Part shown: piece after piece, positions 1 through 8,767 of the stretch
How positions within the stretch are numbered: the first letter of the stretch is position 1
Layout: each line of letters starts with the position of its first letter
Assembly (NCBI RefSeq): GCF_004762035.2
Contig: NZ_SIJK02000019.1
Coordinates: 10,612 to 74,611 of the forward strand
DNA: 64,000 bases
Direction: 5' to 3'
From: Candidatus Chloroploca mongolica
GTDB lineage: Bacteria; Chloroflexota; Chloroflexia; Chloroflexales; Chloroflexaceae
The notes under the pieces: generated by a model
Told to the model about the DNA's origin: nothing
Databases searched by the model: none
What the model saw: only the letters and a program-made list of their open reading frames with translations
Position numbers and translations under genes: made by a program

Positions 1-72
1 GTTGGCGGGTGCCCCGTTGTTGGCGGGTGCCCCGTTGTTGGCGGGTGCCCCGTTGTTGGCGGGTGCCCCGTT
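1..72. repeat. 18-bp tandem repeat, four copies, at the window edge
   Basis: Four exact, contiguous copies of GTTGGCGGGTGCCCCGTT start at the first base, so the array may continue to the left. One plus-strand frame (from base 2) is open through the array and beyond to a TGA at 158-160, reading LAGAPL four times and then an unremarkable tail. The minus strand reads NGAPAN. It could be the C-terminal end of a repeat protein or a non-coding minisatellite. The window edge prevents a decision. Confidence 0.85.
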
Positions 73-170
73 GAAAGTATTGCGTCGCTACGGCCATCGC
101 CTACCAACGAATACCTGCTGGCGCGAGCGTTTATACCATTGGGGTAGCTTACCTCTATGAAGCCAAATCT

Positions 171-2063
171 ATGAAAACTTTGCACCATTCACATCGTCGC
201 GCATCACAGCAGCGTCCCTGGCTTATGTTCGTTGCGATGGGGCTTGTGAGCGTGATGGCCGTGGGGGTGCTGCTCTTCTGGCAACCTGGCGTCAACTCCA
301 CACGCGGTGAGCCAACCATTGCACCAGAGGTCGCAACGGTCAAGGTGGAACTTTCGCCAACCGAGCGCACCTATCTTGAATCACTGGGGCCAATCACTGT
401 AGCCCCTGATCCAGACTGGATTCCGTACGAGTTTATTGATGAACAGGGCAAATTTGTTGGCATTGCGGCTGATATGTTTGACCTGCTGGCCGAGCGACTC
501 GACATCGAGTTTGCCTATGTGATCGCCCGCGACTGGGATCAGGCGATTGAACTCTCGCAAGCCGGCGAGGTCTATCTCCTCCCTTTTCTCAACCAGACGC
601 CCGCCCGCGAAGAATGGCTCATCTTTACCGAGCCACTGCTGGTTGACCCCAATGTCTTTATCACCCGCGAAGAACACTCCTTTATTTTTGATGCAACCCA
701 GCTCAGCGATACCACGATTGTCTTGCCCAGCGGCACCTCGGTGGAAGAACGGGTACGGCGCGACTTTCCAAATCTGACGGTGGTCACCGTGCCGAGTGAG
801 AACGAGGTCTTCCAGGCCGTCTCGAATCGTGAAGCCGATCTGACGCTCCGCTCATTGACGATTGCGGCCTATACGATCCGTAAAGAGGGGCTCTTCAATC
901 TCAAGATCGCAGGGCAGGCACCTGACAGTTATGTCAACCGACTGCGCATCGGGGTACTGAAAGATGAGCGCATGCTGCGTGATATTCTGGACAAGGGCAT
1001 TGCAACGATCACGCCCCGCGAACGCGAAGCAATCATCAATCGGCATGTCAACATCACGATTGTGCAACCCTTCGATTATAGCCTCTTGTTGCGCATAGCG
1101 GGTGTTCTGGCGGTACTGGCGGGAATCTGGTTTTACTGGAGCATGCGGCTCAGAACGATCAACGCCTCGCTCCGCGAGAGCGAGCGAAGCAAATCGCTCT
1201 TGATTGCCAACTTGCCGGGGGTGGCCTATCGCTGTCGCTTTGATCACGACTGGACAATGGAATTTGTCTCGGAGGGATGTTTCAAGCTGACGGGCTACCC
1301 GAGCGAAGCCCTGGTCAATAACCGGCTGGTTTCTTTCAATGATCTGATCAACCCCGAAGACCGTGAGCGGGTCTGGACGCGATGGGAAGAAGCAAGCCAC
1401 CAGTGCGCGTCGGTGCAACTCGAGTATCGCCTCATCACTGCCGACCAGCGTGAAAAGTGGATCTTTGAGCAGGGGGCTTTTGTCTGCGACGCTACAGGCA
1501 CGATCCAGACCATCGAAGGGCTTTTGATCGACATCACCGACCGCAAACAGGCGGAAGAAGAGGTCTACCGAGTTTCGATCCACGATGATCTGACCGGAAT
1601 CTACAATCGCCGCTACATCTTTGAACGGCTCCAGAAGCTGATGAAGGAGTATGAGCGCAACTGCCGTGCTTTTGCCATTGCCCTGATTGATCTCGATTTT
1701 TTCAAAACGGTCAACGATACGTACGGACACCAAGGCGGCGATTATGTGCTTCAACAATTTGCGCAACTACTGAGCAGCAGTTGTCGGCCCTACGATCTCG
1801 TTGGTCGCTATGGTGGCGAAGAGTTCATCGTCATTGCACTGAATCTCGATCACGAAGCGATGGGATGCCTGATGAAGCGTGTGCGTGAACGGCTCGACGA
1901 GCAAGCGTTTGTCTTTGAAGGTCAGCGCATCACCGTCACCTTCAGTGCCGGAATCGCAGCAAGCAGCGAAACCGGGGTTGGCTTCAGCATCGAAACACTG
2001 ATTAGCCAGGCCGACAGAAGACTCTACGACGCAAAAGAGTTAGGGCGCGACCGGATCATTTGA
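171..2063 (+). CDS. membrane diguanylate cyclase with periplasmic solute-binding sensor, PAS and GGDEF domains
   Basis: The 630-aa protein starts with a basic stretch and a membrane helix (about residues 18-38). An extracytoplasmic domain of the bacterial family 3 solute-binding type follows (about 55-295), then a second membrane helix (about 303-325), a PAS domain (about 345-460) and a C-terminal GGDEF domain. The active-site loop reads GGEEF (548-552), an accepted active variant. An RxxD inhibitory site (RPYD, 539-542) sits five residues before it, so product inhibition by c-di-GMP is expected. Family knowledge says it makes c-di-GMP from two GTP when the sensor binds a small ligand such as an amino acid; the ligand here is not known. 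It stands alone, with a convergent neighbour. Confidence 0.92.
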   Translation: MKTLHHSHRRASQQRPWLMFVAMGLVSVMAVGVLLFWQPGVNSTRGEPTIAPEVATVKVELSPTERTYLESLGPITVAPDPDWIPYEFIDEQGKFVGIAADMFDLLAERLDIEFAYVIARDWDQAIELSQAGEVYLLPFLNQTPAREEWLIFTEPLLVDPNVFITREEHSFIFDATQLSDTTIVLPSGTSVEERVRRDFPNLTVVTVPSENEVFQAVSNREADLTLRSLTIAAYTIRKEGLFNLKIAGQAPDSYVNRLRIGVLKDERMLRDILDKGIATITPREREAIINRHVNITIVQPFDYSLLLRIAGVLAVLAGIWFYWSMRLRTINASLRESERSKSLLIANLPGVAYRCRFDHDWTMEFVSEGCFKLTGYPSEALVNNRLVSFNDLINPEDRERVWTRWEEASHQCASVQLEYRLITADQREKWIFEQGAFVCDATGTIQTIEGLLIDITDRKQAEEEVYRVSIHDDLTGIYNRRYIFERLQKLMKEYERNCRAFAIALIDLDFFKTVNDTYGHQGGDYVLQQFAQLLSSSCRPYDLVGRYGGEEFIVIALNLDHEAMGCLMKRVRERLDEQAFVFEGQRITVTFSAGIAASSETGVGFSIETLISQADRRLYDAKELGRDRII

Positions 2064-2116
2064 GTTCGTGAGCCTGGTACGACAGGGTTGTATAGTATAA
2101 TCAGCCCAACGTATCT

Positions 2117-3355
2117 CTACACCCAAATATTGCGCTCAAATTGCTGCATCCAGAGCGCCTCGTTCGTATTGCGATAGCGTGAATAGTTGAATGAGGCAGG
2201 CTCCTGATACGGTTCACCTCGCAAGAGGCTGATCACCAGGTGCCCGATCGCCAACCCAAGACTGCTTGGCACAGCGTTGCCTATTTGCCGGTATTGCTCA
2301 AGCAGTGGGCCAGCAACCTGCCAATCGTCGGGGAATTCTTGCAGCCGTTTGTATTCTTCGATCGAGAGCGGTCGGTCTTCTTCAGGATGCGCAAGATCGG
2401 TTGCCGGCATCGCCGGATGCGTCACGAGGGTCGGGGCAGGCTTGTCCCATGCGATGCGCCGTAAAAATCCGGTTTTGCCACCGCCTGCAAAAAAGGCCTT
2501 GCCAAGCGCTTCGCGTTGCAAATCCTCAGGCAATGCACGCCAGTTTTGCCCTTCCTTGAGCATACGATAATAGATAAGACGTTTCTCAGGAAAATCAATA
2601 TGATGGTGCTCAGCAAGATCCGCCGTCGCTTCACGAAATGTGCGCCAGGGGGGTAAGCCCATCGCATTGTTTTGCGCATGAGTCGGTTGTAGGTAGGGTG
2701 GCCGTTTGCCATCGCGACTACAGACGATGACAACCCGTTCTCGTATCTGCGGTGTGCCAAAATGAGCCGCATTGTACAGGGTAAATGCGTAGGCGTAGCC
2801 GGCTTTTTTGATCGTGTCTAGCACAAAGTAGAGCGCGCCGCCAGGCAGTTCATCCAGGGCTAAATCAGGATAGGCTGGCCCGCGCAAGGTGTGCGGTCGG
2901 TGCTTCATCGGGCTTGAAAGCAAACCACGAACATTCTCGATGATAAAGTATTTCGGCTTGAGTGTTAAGACTAGATCTACATAGGTAAGAAAAACATTGC
3001 CTCGCTGATCATGAAACCCGTTGCGTTTCCCGGCTGTGCTGAACGCTTGACAGGGTGGCCCGCCTACGATGAGATCGATGTCGTCACTGCCCGTCAAACC
3101 GGCAGCTTGCAGGATCTGCGCAGCCGAATAGCCCGTAATATCGCCAATCAGGGGAATGTCTGGCTTGTTCAGGCTAATCGTCTCACGACAATACCTGTCA
3201 ATTTCACATGCTATTTTGATGTCAAATCCAGCCCGTTCAAGCCCAAGATCAAGCCCCATCGCGCCAGAAAAGAAGCTGAGCGCAACAGGCTTGTTGCTTT
3301 CGTCGATCTGCTCTGTTCCCTGCAATGCCTTGCCCCCTCGTCCAGTGCCAGCCAA
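2117..3355 (-). CDS. DNA (cytosine-5-)-methyltransferase, apparently orphan
   Basis: The 412-aa protein shows the ordered C5-methyltransferase motifs: the SAM-binding [12 protein letters not shown] (motif I), the catalytic GGPPCQAFS with Cys at about 102 (motif IV), IENVRG (VI), QIRERV (VIII), then a target-recognition region, RLQEFPDDW (IX) and QIGNAVP (X). It methylates C5 of cytosine in a short DNA motif that cannot be predicted here. No restriction endonuclease or Vsr gene is adjacent, so it is either an orphan regulatory methylase or a restriction-system remnant. The listed start is a TTG; the TTG at 3325, preceded by a purine-rich stretch, is an alternative. It lies 76 bp downstream of menD on the same strand and may be co-transcribed. 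Confidence 0.92.
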   Translation of the reverse strand: MAGTGRGGKALQGTEQIDESNKPVALSFFSGAMGLDLGLERAGFDIKIACEIDRYCRETISLNKPDIPLIGDITGYSAAQILQAAGLTGSDDIDLIVGGPPCQAFSTAGKRNGFHDQRGNVFLTYVDLVLTLKPKYFIIENVRGLLSSPMKHRPHTLRGPAYPDLALDELPGGALYFVLDTIKKAGYAYAFTLYNAAHFGTPQIRERVVIVCSRDGKRPPYLQPTHAQNNAMGLPPWRTFREATADLAEHHHIDFPEKRLIYYRMLKEGQNWRALPEDLQREALGKAFFAGGGKTGFLRRIAWDKPAPTLVTHPAMPATDLAHPEEDRPLSIEEYKRLQEFPDDWQVAGPLLEQYRQIGNAVPSSLGLAIGHLVISLLRGEPYQEPASFNYSRYRNTNEALWMQQFERNIWV

Positions 3356-3431
3356 CCTGTTCGGGCATCAACGCAACGCCGACCTCGTCCAGATGCGCCA
3401 GATGTACTGCGCCCAATCTGCAATCTAAAAT

Positions 3432-5300
3432 CTAAAACCCAACTTCTTCCAACGCCGCACTAACCTCCGGCCAAAGCACCCGGTGATCGGTGACGTTCTG
3501 GTTCCGGTCGGTGCGTACTTCGATCAGGTGCAGCCCTCGCCCGCTGATGCCAGCGCTCACGGCAGTATGAAAGCCCGCCCAATCTTCGGCAAGCGTGTAT
3601 CGCGCACCGTAGATGTCGGCCAACGGGGCAAAGTTGAGCCCGTGCGGGGTGCCAAAGAGCAACTCGAAGCGGTCAGTCTCACTCGTCTGGGGCAGGAAGG
3701 AGAAGATGCCGCCCCCGTCGTTGTTGATCAGGATGATCGTCGCATCAAGTTGGTGCAGTTTCGCCGCCAGCAAGCCGTTGGCGTCGTGGTAGAGCGAGAT
3801 GTCGCCCAGCACCAGCACGAGCGGCTTCGCGCCCGCCGCCGCCACACCAAGCGCCGTCGAGACCAGGCCGTCAATGCCGTTGGCCCCGCGGTTGCCCAGG
3901 ATCGTGATCTCACGCTCGACAGCAGGAAAAAAGGTGTCGCAGTCGCGTACCGGCATCGAGTTGCCGACAAAGAGCGTCGCTCCATCCGGCAACAACTCGG
4001 CCAGCGCCGCAAAGATGCCAGGCTCGTTGAGGGCGGTGCGCTGCCGCAGCGCCTCCCCAAGCACACGCTGCGTCACGGCCTCGGCGCTGAGCCACGCCGC
4101 CGCCCAGGGCTTTGTCGCCGCCGCATCGGTCTCCTCGTGGCCCAGCAGATCAGTGAGCGCCTGGCAAAGCGTGACACTGTCGCACGCCAGATGCGTCGCC
4201 GCCAGGCTGGTCGGCTCACGCCAACCGGCCCCTTCATCAAGCACGATCTGGTGCGCCGTCGCGTGGCGCTGCAAAAATTGAAGCACCGGCTTGGCTGTGG
4301 GCATCGCGCCAAAACGCAGCACAAGCTCAGGCGCAGAACGCGCCGCAAAGGCCTCGTTACGCACAAACGCATCATACCCCGCCAGCACCATCGTCCGGTC
4401 GTGCGGCCCACACCGCACCCCCGAAAGCGGATCGGCCAGCACAGGATAGCCCAGACGCGCCGCCAGGCGTGTCACCACCGGCGCAAGCCCGGGCGCACAC
4501 TCAGGGCCACAGAGGATCAAACCCCGCTCGGTCGTCGCCAACCGTGACGCCAGCGCCCTCAAGGTCGCCTCGTCAAGCTGACGCCCACCAATACGAGCCT
4601 GCACCGTAGCCCGCTGGGATGGCGCCTCAGCCGACCCAGCCGCATCTTCGGGGAAAAACCGGGGAGGCAAAAAGGCCGCCTGCGCAGGCACCAGGGGCGC
4701 CACAGAGCCCCCGGCTTGCCGCGCAAACAGATCCGCAAGCAGTTCCCGATCAGGCACTAGTGGCTCGCGAAATGGCAAATTCAGATGCACTGGCCCCGCC
4801 GGAGCAGCAAGGCTTGTCGCGATGCTCCGGGCGACGGTACTCTGCAGATACCGCAGCAACCCCGGGCTCGCATCAGGCGTCGGCAGATCAGTCGCCCAGC
4901 GTGTCCGCGAACCAAAGAGACGCACCTGATCGATCGTCTGCGGCGCACCATTATCACGCAGTTCGGGGGGACGATCGGCGGTCAACACGATCAACGGCAC
5001 CCGGGCAAGATCAGCCTCGGCGACCGCCGGCAAAAAATTGGCCGCTGCCGTGCCCGACGTACAGAGCAGCGCCGCAGGCTGACCACGCTGACGGGCCAGG
5101 CCCAGCGCAAAAAAGCCCGCTGAACGCTCATCGAGGTGCATCCAGATCTGCGCCTGCGGATGGCGCGCCGCTGCCAGCGCCAGCGGCGTACTCCGCGACC
5201 CTGGGCAAATGACGATATCACGGACGCCGCCAGCGATCAACTCGTCAATCAACGTCCCCACCCAGAGGGTCAGGGCACGAATGTGGTCATGTGTTGTCAT
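3432..5300 (-). CDS. menD: 2-succinyl-5-enolpyruvyl-6-hydroxy-3-cyclohexene-1-carboxylate synthase
   Basis: This 622-aa thiamine-diphosphate enzyme condenses isochorismate with 2-oxoglutarate in menaquinone synthesis. The N-terminal pyrimidine-binding domain has the typical VICPGSRSTPLALAA and TSGTAAANFLPAV blocks and the MenD hallmark LTADRPPELRDNGAPQTID. The C-terminal pyrophosphate-binding domain has LGDISLYHDANG and INNDGGGIFSFLP, covering the GD-to-NN ThDP motif. Its ATG overlaps the menF stop by four bases (ATGA), indicating translational coupling. Length is slightly above the usual 550-580 aa because of an insertion around residues 195-230 rich in Ala and Pro. The remaining men genes are not in this window. 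Confidence 0.97.
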   Translation of the reverse strand: MTTHDHIRALTLWVGTLIDELIAGGVRDIVICPGSRSTPLALAAARHPQAQIWMHLDERSAGFFALGLARQRGQPAALLCTSGTAAANFLPAVAEADLARVPLIVLTADRPPELRDNGAPQTIDQVRLFGSRTRWATDLPTPDASPGLLRYLQSTVARSIATSLAAPAGPVHLNLPFREPLVPDRELLADLFARQAGGSVAPLVPAQAAFLPPRFFPEDAAGSAEAPSQRATVQARIGGRQLDEATLRALASRLATTERGLILCGPECAPGLAPVVTRLAARLGYPVLADPLSGVRCGPHDRTMVLAGYDAFVRNEAFAARSAPELVLRFGAMPTAKPVLQFLQRHATAHQIVLDEGAGWREPTSLAATHLACDSVTLCQALTDLLGHEETDAAATKPWAAAWLSAEAVTQRVLGEALRQRTALNEPGIFAALAELLPDGATLFVGNSMPVRDCDTFFPAVEREITILGNRGANGIDGLVSTALGVAAAGAKPLVLVLGDISLYHDANGLLAAKLHQLDATIILINNDGGGIFSFLPQTSETDRFELLFGTPHGLNFAPLADIYGARYTLAEDWAGFHTAVSAGISGRGLHLIEVRTDRNQNVTDHRVLWPEVSAALEEVGF

Positions 5301-6712
5301 ACGTTCCCTGCCCCCAGCGCCCCGAGCATTGCGCGCAACTTGATCACGGTCTCTTGCTCTTCGCGAGCGGGATCAGAATCGGCCACAATGCCCGCCCCGG
5401 CAAAGAGGCGGGCGGTATACTTGCCTACCAGCGCCGAGCGAATCGCTACCGCAAATTCACCCTGGCCGCGTGCATCAATCCAGCCAACCGGGGCGCCATA
5501 CCAACCCCGGTCAAGCTGTTCACGTTCACGAATCCAGGCAAGGGCCGTTGTACGAGGCTGCCCACCCAGGGCCGGCGTCGGATGCAACCGCTCGACCAGA
5601 TCGAGCACCCCCGCCTGATCGATAATCTGCCCGGTCAACGGTGTATAGAGGTGCTGCACATTGCGCACCCGCATCAGTGCTGGCTCATCTGGGGCGGTCA
5701 CCTCAGTACAGACCGCTTCGAGGGCAGCGCGCAGCATCCGCGTCACCACCGCATGCTCACCACGATCCTTCGCACTCGCCAGCAATTCCTGCCCAAGCGC
5801 CGCGTCCTCTTCGGGGGTAGCACCGCGCCGGATCGAACCCGCCAGTGAACTGGCGAGCACCGTGCGTCCCTGCAGACTCACCAGGCGTTCGGGCGAAGCC
5901 CCCAGAAAGGTCTGACCACCACGGGCCACCGCAAAAATAAAGGTCTCGGGATAATCACGGCGCAGCGCAGCGAGCGTCGCGGCAGGATCAAAAGGATTCG
6001 CAGTATGGGCAAGCACCTCACGAGCGAGCACCACCTTTTCGAGCTTGCCAGCACGCAGATCGGCCACCGCATCGGCGACCATCGCCTGCCACGCACCCGC
6101 AGGCAACGCATCACGCAGTGTCACCGCCTCACCGATACGCGGTGCCTGCCAGGCACGCCCGAGCAGATCGCGCAAGCGCCGTACTGCCGAAAGGTGCAAG
6201 TTGATCGACGACGTCGAAGGCCCAACCAGACCATTCACCGTCAGGCTTGCCCGGTTGCCATCAGTGGCAAGGATCAAACGGGGCAGCAGCAACAACCCAT
6301 CGGGATAGCCATCCCACCCGCCATCGCTCGGGCGCAGCGGATCAAACGCAAACCCTGCCGCCGCCATCGGCCCACTGAAAGGCAACGCAGGATCAGCATC
6401 AATCGCCGCCGTCGCCATCAGATCACGCCACGCCTCAGCCGCCTGCGCAAAACGGCCAGGCCCACTGGCGGCAAAACTCCAGGCGGAGCCCAACCCCGCC
6501 ACCGCCAGACCATGCGACGGCACACTCCAGAAGAGACGATTATGGGTCACCCCAATGCCCCGGGCAAAAAGCGCCAGCGGATCGCGCACCTTGACCTCAG
6601 CCGTCACACTCACCAGCACCGGACGACCGAGGCGCCGCGCACGGCGCCGCGCAAGCTCAGCCTGCTCTTCCATGCTGGGCACCTTACGCAGCGCCGTTGT
6701 CGCAACACTCAT
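5297..6712 (-). CDS. menF: isochorismate synthase
   Basis: A chorismate-binding enzyme that converts chorismate to isochorismate, the step before MenD. The C-terminal two thirds carries family blocks such as KVVLAREVLA, ASPERLVSL, ASSLAGSIRRG, VRNVQHLYTPL, LHPTPALGG and the closing FAGAGIVADSDP. The ATG at 6712 gives 471 aa. An ATG at 6673 with a better Shine-Dalgarno (AAGGTG) would give 458 aa and is a serious alternative; the TTG at 6745 is less likely. An extended -10 promoter lies at 6785-6793. Translation is coupled to menD. The alternative identity, salicylate or anthranilate synthase, is unlikely given the menD neighbour. Confidence 0.95.
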   Translation of the reverse strand: MSVATTALRKVPSMEEQAELARRRARRLGRPVLVSVTAEVKVRDPLALFARGIGVTHNRLFWSVPSHGLAVAGLGSAWSFAASGPGRFAQAAEAWRDLMATAAIDADPALPFSGPMAAAGFAFDPLRPSDGGWDGYPDGLLLLPRLILATDGNRASLTVNGLVGPSTSSINLHLSAVRRLRDLLGRAWQAPRIGEAVTLRDALPAGAWQAMVADAVADLRAGKLEKVVLAREVLAHTANPFDPAATLAALRRDYPETFIFAVARGGQTFLGASPERLVSLQGRTVLASSLAGSIRRGATPEEDAALGQELLASAKDRGEHAVVTRMLRAALEAVCTEVTAPDEPALMRVRNVQHLYTPLTGQIIDQAGVLDLVERLHPTPALGGQPRTTALAWIREREQLDRGWYGAPVGWIDARGQGEFAVAIRSALVGKYTARLFAGAGIVADSDPAREEQETVIKLRAMLGALGAGNV

Positions 6713-6784
6713 CCCAAGCATAAGCACAACCACATTTCTGCACAACCGACAAAAAAAGGTAGCGATTGCTTGCTACCCTTCTTC

Positions 6785-6793
6785 ATTATACCA
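6785..6793 (-). promoter_or_regulatory. extended -10 promoter of menF-menD
   Basis: The minus strand reads TGGTATAAT, a perfect extended -10. No good -35 is seen 17 bp upstream. The transcript would start near 6778 and leave a leader of about 65 nt before the ATG at 6712. Confidence 0.65.
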
Positions 6794-6845
6794 AATTCCA
6801 CCTTGCAGACGGACATTGCCATTCGAAACCTGCGGCCCCAAGAAT

Positions 6846-6904
6846 CTGGCTTGTGCTGGCGAAAACGGCCAGCTTGACTGGCCGTTTTCGCCAGCACAAG
6901 CCAG
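6846..6904. terminator. perfect 27-bp hairpin followed by T6 on the plus strand
   Basis: Arms 6846-6872 and 6878-6904 are perfect reverse complements around a 5-nt loop (CTTGA). The plus strand continues GTTTTTT, the layout of an intrinsic terminator for rightward transcription. Yet both flanking genes (menF and the PucR-type gene) are on the minus strand, where no U-run follows. The stem is far longer than a usual terminator. It may terminate antisense or read-through transcription, act as a factor-assisted terminator on the minus strand, or be a mobile palindrome. Confidence 0.7.
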
Positions 6905-6980
6905 GTTTTTTATGGCAACGCCCCTTCCATCTGACTCCATGCATTCTGAAAATCTTCGGCCACAAAGCGCACATCGCCGA

Positions 6981-7049
6981 TGCGAAAACCTTTGCGCCTT
7001 TGCGCCTTTGCGTCAAACCAACCGCCTTCTTTGCAAAGTGTTGGTTCTA
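6981..7049 (-). repeat. dispersed CGCAAAGG-type repeat, copy A (partial)
   Basis: Read on the minus strand, this matches the first two thirds of the 105-nt family seen at 46944 and 54420: TTTGCAAAGAAGGCGGTT, then GACGCAAAGGCGCAAAGG. It abuts the stop codon (7047-7049) of the PucR-type gene exactly and lacks the second half of the element. Confidence 0.75.
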
Positions 7050-8603
7050 GCCCTCTTCGATGGTCGAGAGAACGCGGTGAGCACGCAGGGCCAGCCAGAG
7101 GGCAAAGTGTTCTTCGGCATTGTCGAGATCCATGCCACTGATATCTTTGATGCGTTCGAGGCGATAGAGCAGCGTATTGCGATGGACATGCAACGCCCCC
7201 GAGGTGGCACGCAGGTTCCCAAGGTGATTGAAATAGGCATCCAGGGTCTTGATCAGATCAGCCCCCTGGCGCTGGTCATAATCGGCAAGCCGAGAAAGTG
7301 TTTCGCGATAGAAGGTCCAGAGTTCAGGCGTTTCACGCAGGCGCACCAGCAAACGATAGACCCCGAGGTCAGAAAAAGCCAGAACGCGCCCGGGGCCAAA
7401 GAGTTGGCGCCCAAGCACCATCGCCTGTTCCGCCTCTTCGAGCGAGCGCCGCCACTCGGCAAGCGTCGCCACCGGCGTCCCCGAGGCCAACAAGACCTGC
7501 GGATAATCGATGAGCAAGCGCTCGCGCAACTGCTCAACCAGTTCACGAGGACGCGCATTGGCCGCAGTTGGCAGCATACAGAGCACACTGCTTTCACGGC
7601 GTGAGAGCGGAGCCGGAATGCCGCGCCGGGTCAACTCATTCTGGATTGTCCCGCTGAGCCGGGCAAGCGCTGACGGCCCAGCATCATCGATCTTCGCCAG
7701 CACGGCCATATGCGGCACCGTCAGGGTATAGCCAAGTTCCTGCCCGCGCTGTAGTGCGGCGGCGAGATCACCAGGTGGCCCGCTGAGGATATTCGAAACA
7801 AAATCGCCCCGGAGGCGATCTTCGGCGGCCTGGACGGCCTGTTCTTTCGCGAGTTCAAGGGCAAGGGCTGCCGCGCCACGCTGGGCCGCCTCACGATCCC
7901 AGGTGTCCAGCGCTGTCCCGGCCACCGCCAGATAGCCGGTGGGAAAATCACGCGGCCCGATCAATTCAACCCAGATCTGCTGATTGAGCATCGAGGCATC
8001 ACCGGCCGCTGTGGGGCGCAACGCCTGCAAAGCGACCCGCGCCGAGCCACGGCCACGCTGGGCGCGCAACTCACCATTTGGCGCATAACACGCCACACTC
8101 TGACCAGTCCGTTCTGCCATGAGATCAAGCAAGCCCGGCAAGCCAGCCCCGGCAAGCGAGCGTTGCGTGAGCAGATCGTACAACTGAGCCCCGCGTCGCT
8201 CGAACTGCGCCTCGTAGTCACTCACCAGACGCGTGATCTCACGTTCAACCTCACGCAGATCGGCACCTTCAGGCAGTTGCAACAGCGGGAGGCGCGCCTC
8301 TTCAGCCGCCGTAATATCGTCGTTGGTAATCGTGCCCAGCGCCACCACACCAGCAACCGGAATCGGGGCCTGCCCAAGTCGACGCACCAGTACGGCCAGG
8401 CTCAAGCGGGTATCAAGCGTACGAATCGCATCAACCGCAAGTACCGCAAGTTCACCACCACGCAATTCAGCGAATGCAGGCAGTGTCGAACGCAACGTCG
8501 CCACCCAGGTGACCTGTCGTCCAAGACCGGCACTACCAGCGGAGATGGCAGTTCCCAGGGGAAGGGCGAGTCGTAGCACATCGCGTACAGTAACCGAGGG
8601 CAT
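7047..8603 (-). CDS. PucR/CdaR-family transcriptional regulator
   Basis: The 518-aa protein has an N-terminal PucR domain (about residues 1-125, beginning with a short helix-rich segment, VRDVLRLALPLG), a poorly conserved sensory middle, and the C-terminal helix-turn-helix typical of the family (about 455-515, including HVHRNTLLYRLERI). Family members regulate purine, sugar-diacid or nitrogen-source catabolism in response to small effectors. The neighbours (men genes on one side, a divergent metal transporter on the other) give no clear target. The start at 8603 is supported by an extended -10 promoter 39 nt upstream. Confidence 0.9.
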   Translation of the reverse strand: MPSVTVRDVLRLALPLGTAISAGSAGLGRQVTWVATLRSTLPAFAELRGGELAVLAVDAIRTLDTRLSLAVLVRRLGQAPIPVAGVVALGTITNDDITAAEEARLPLLQLPEGADLREVEREITRLVSDYEAQFERRGAQLYDLLTQRSLAGAGLPGLLDLMAERTGQSVACYAPNGELRAQRGRGSARVALQALRPTAAGDASMLNQQIWVELIGPRDFPTGYLAVAGTALDTWDREAAQRGAAALALELAKEQAVQAAEDRLRGDFVSNILSGPPGDLAAALQRGQELGYTLTVPHMAVLAKIDDAGPSALARLSGTIQNELTRRGIPAPLSRRESSVLCMLPTAANARPRELVEQLRERLLIDYPQVLLASGTPVATLAEWRRSLEEAEQAMVLGRQLFGPGRVLAFSDLGVYRLLVRLRETPELWTFYRETLSRLADYDQRQGADLIKTLDAYFNHLGNLRATSGALHVHRNTLLYRLERIKDISGMDLDNAEEHFALWLALRAHRVLSTIEEG

Positions 8604-8641
8604 GGGTTTACTTCATCAAGCACTTATCACAATTAGCGGCT

Positions 8642-8650
8642 ATTATACCA
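8642..8650 (-). promoter_or_regulatory. extended -10 promoter of the PucR-type regulator
   Basis: The minus strand reads TGGTATAAT. The -35 region is weak (ATTTCA at 17 bp). It is divergent from, and about 50 bp away from, the metal-transporter promoter. Confidence 0.65.
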
Positions 8651-8690
8651 CCGTAGCGATACAATGAAATTATTTATGAAGGTCTCGTGA

Positions 8691-8719
8691 TTGACAAAAA
8701 CCCTGATTTATGGTATTTT
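8691..8719 (+). promoter_or_regulatory. sigma-A-type promoter of the metal ABC transporter operon
   Basis: TTGACA at 8691-8696 and TATTTT at 8714-8719 are separated by 17 bp. TGG precedes the -10, so it also has the extended -10 element. The -10 lies within the inverted repeat at 8714-8735. Confidence 0.75.
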
Positions 8720-8735
8720 AGGTATAACTAAAATA
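8714..8735. promoter_or_regulatory. inverted-repeat operator covering the -10, likely a metal-responsive repressor site
   Basis: Perfect 8-bp arms, TATTTTAG and CTAAAATA, flank a 6-bp centre (GTATAA). The core TTAGGTATAACTAA resembles the AT-rich, TTAGG-containing operators of DtxR/MntR/SirR-family repressors (family knowledge). Overlap with the -10 predicts repression by occlusion when metal is plentiful. No such repressor gene lies beside it, though the third operon gene carries a DtxR-like winged-helix tail. Confidence 0.65.
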
Positions 8736-8767
8736 AATTTCTGGCATGGCAAACTTGGAGGAATGAA

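Noticed and set aside
1-72. CRISPR-like repeat array
   Set aside because: The units are contiguous with no spacers and are only 18 bp long.
852-1766. Long minus-strand open frame (304 codons) opposite the diguanylate cyclase
   Set aside because: It lies wholly inside a gene with clear domains, has no ribosome-binding site and reads as a low-similarity antisense frame, common in GC-rich DNA.
3483-4547. Long plus-strand frame opposite menD, rich in Arg/His/Gln
   Set aside because: The composition is that of an antisense shadow; menD is complete on the other strand.
8714-8735. Terminator of the upstream region
   Set aside because: The dyad is AT-rich, overlaps a consensus promoter and lies between divergent genes, so an operator is a better reading.
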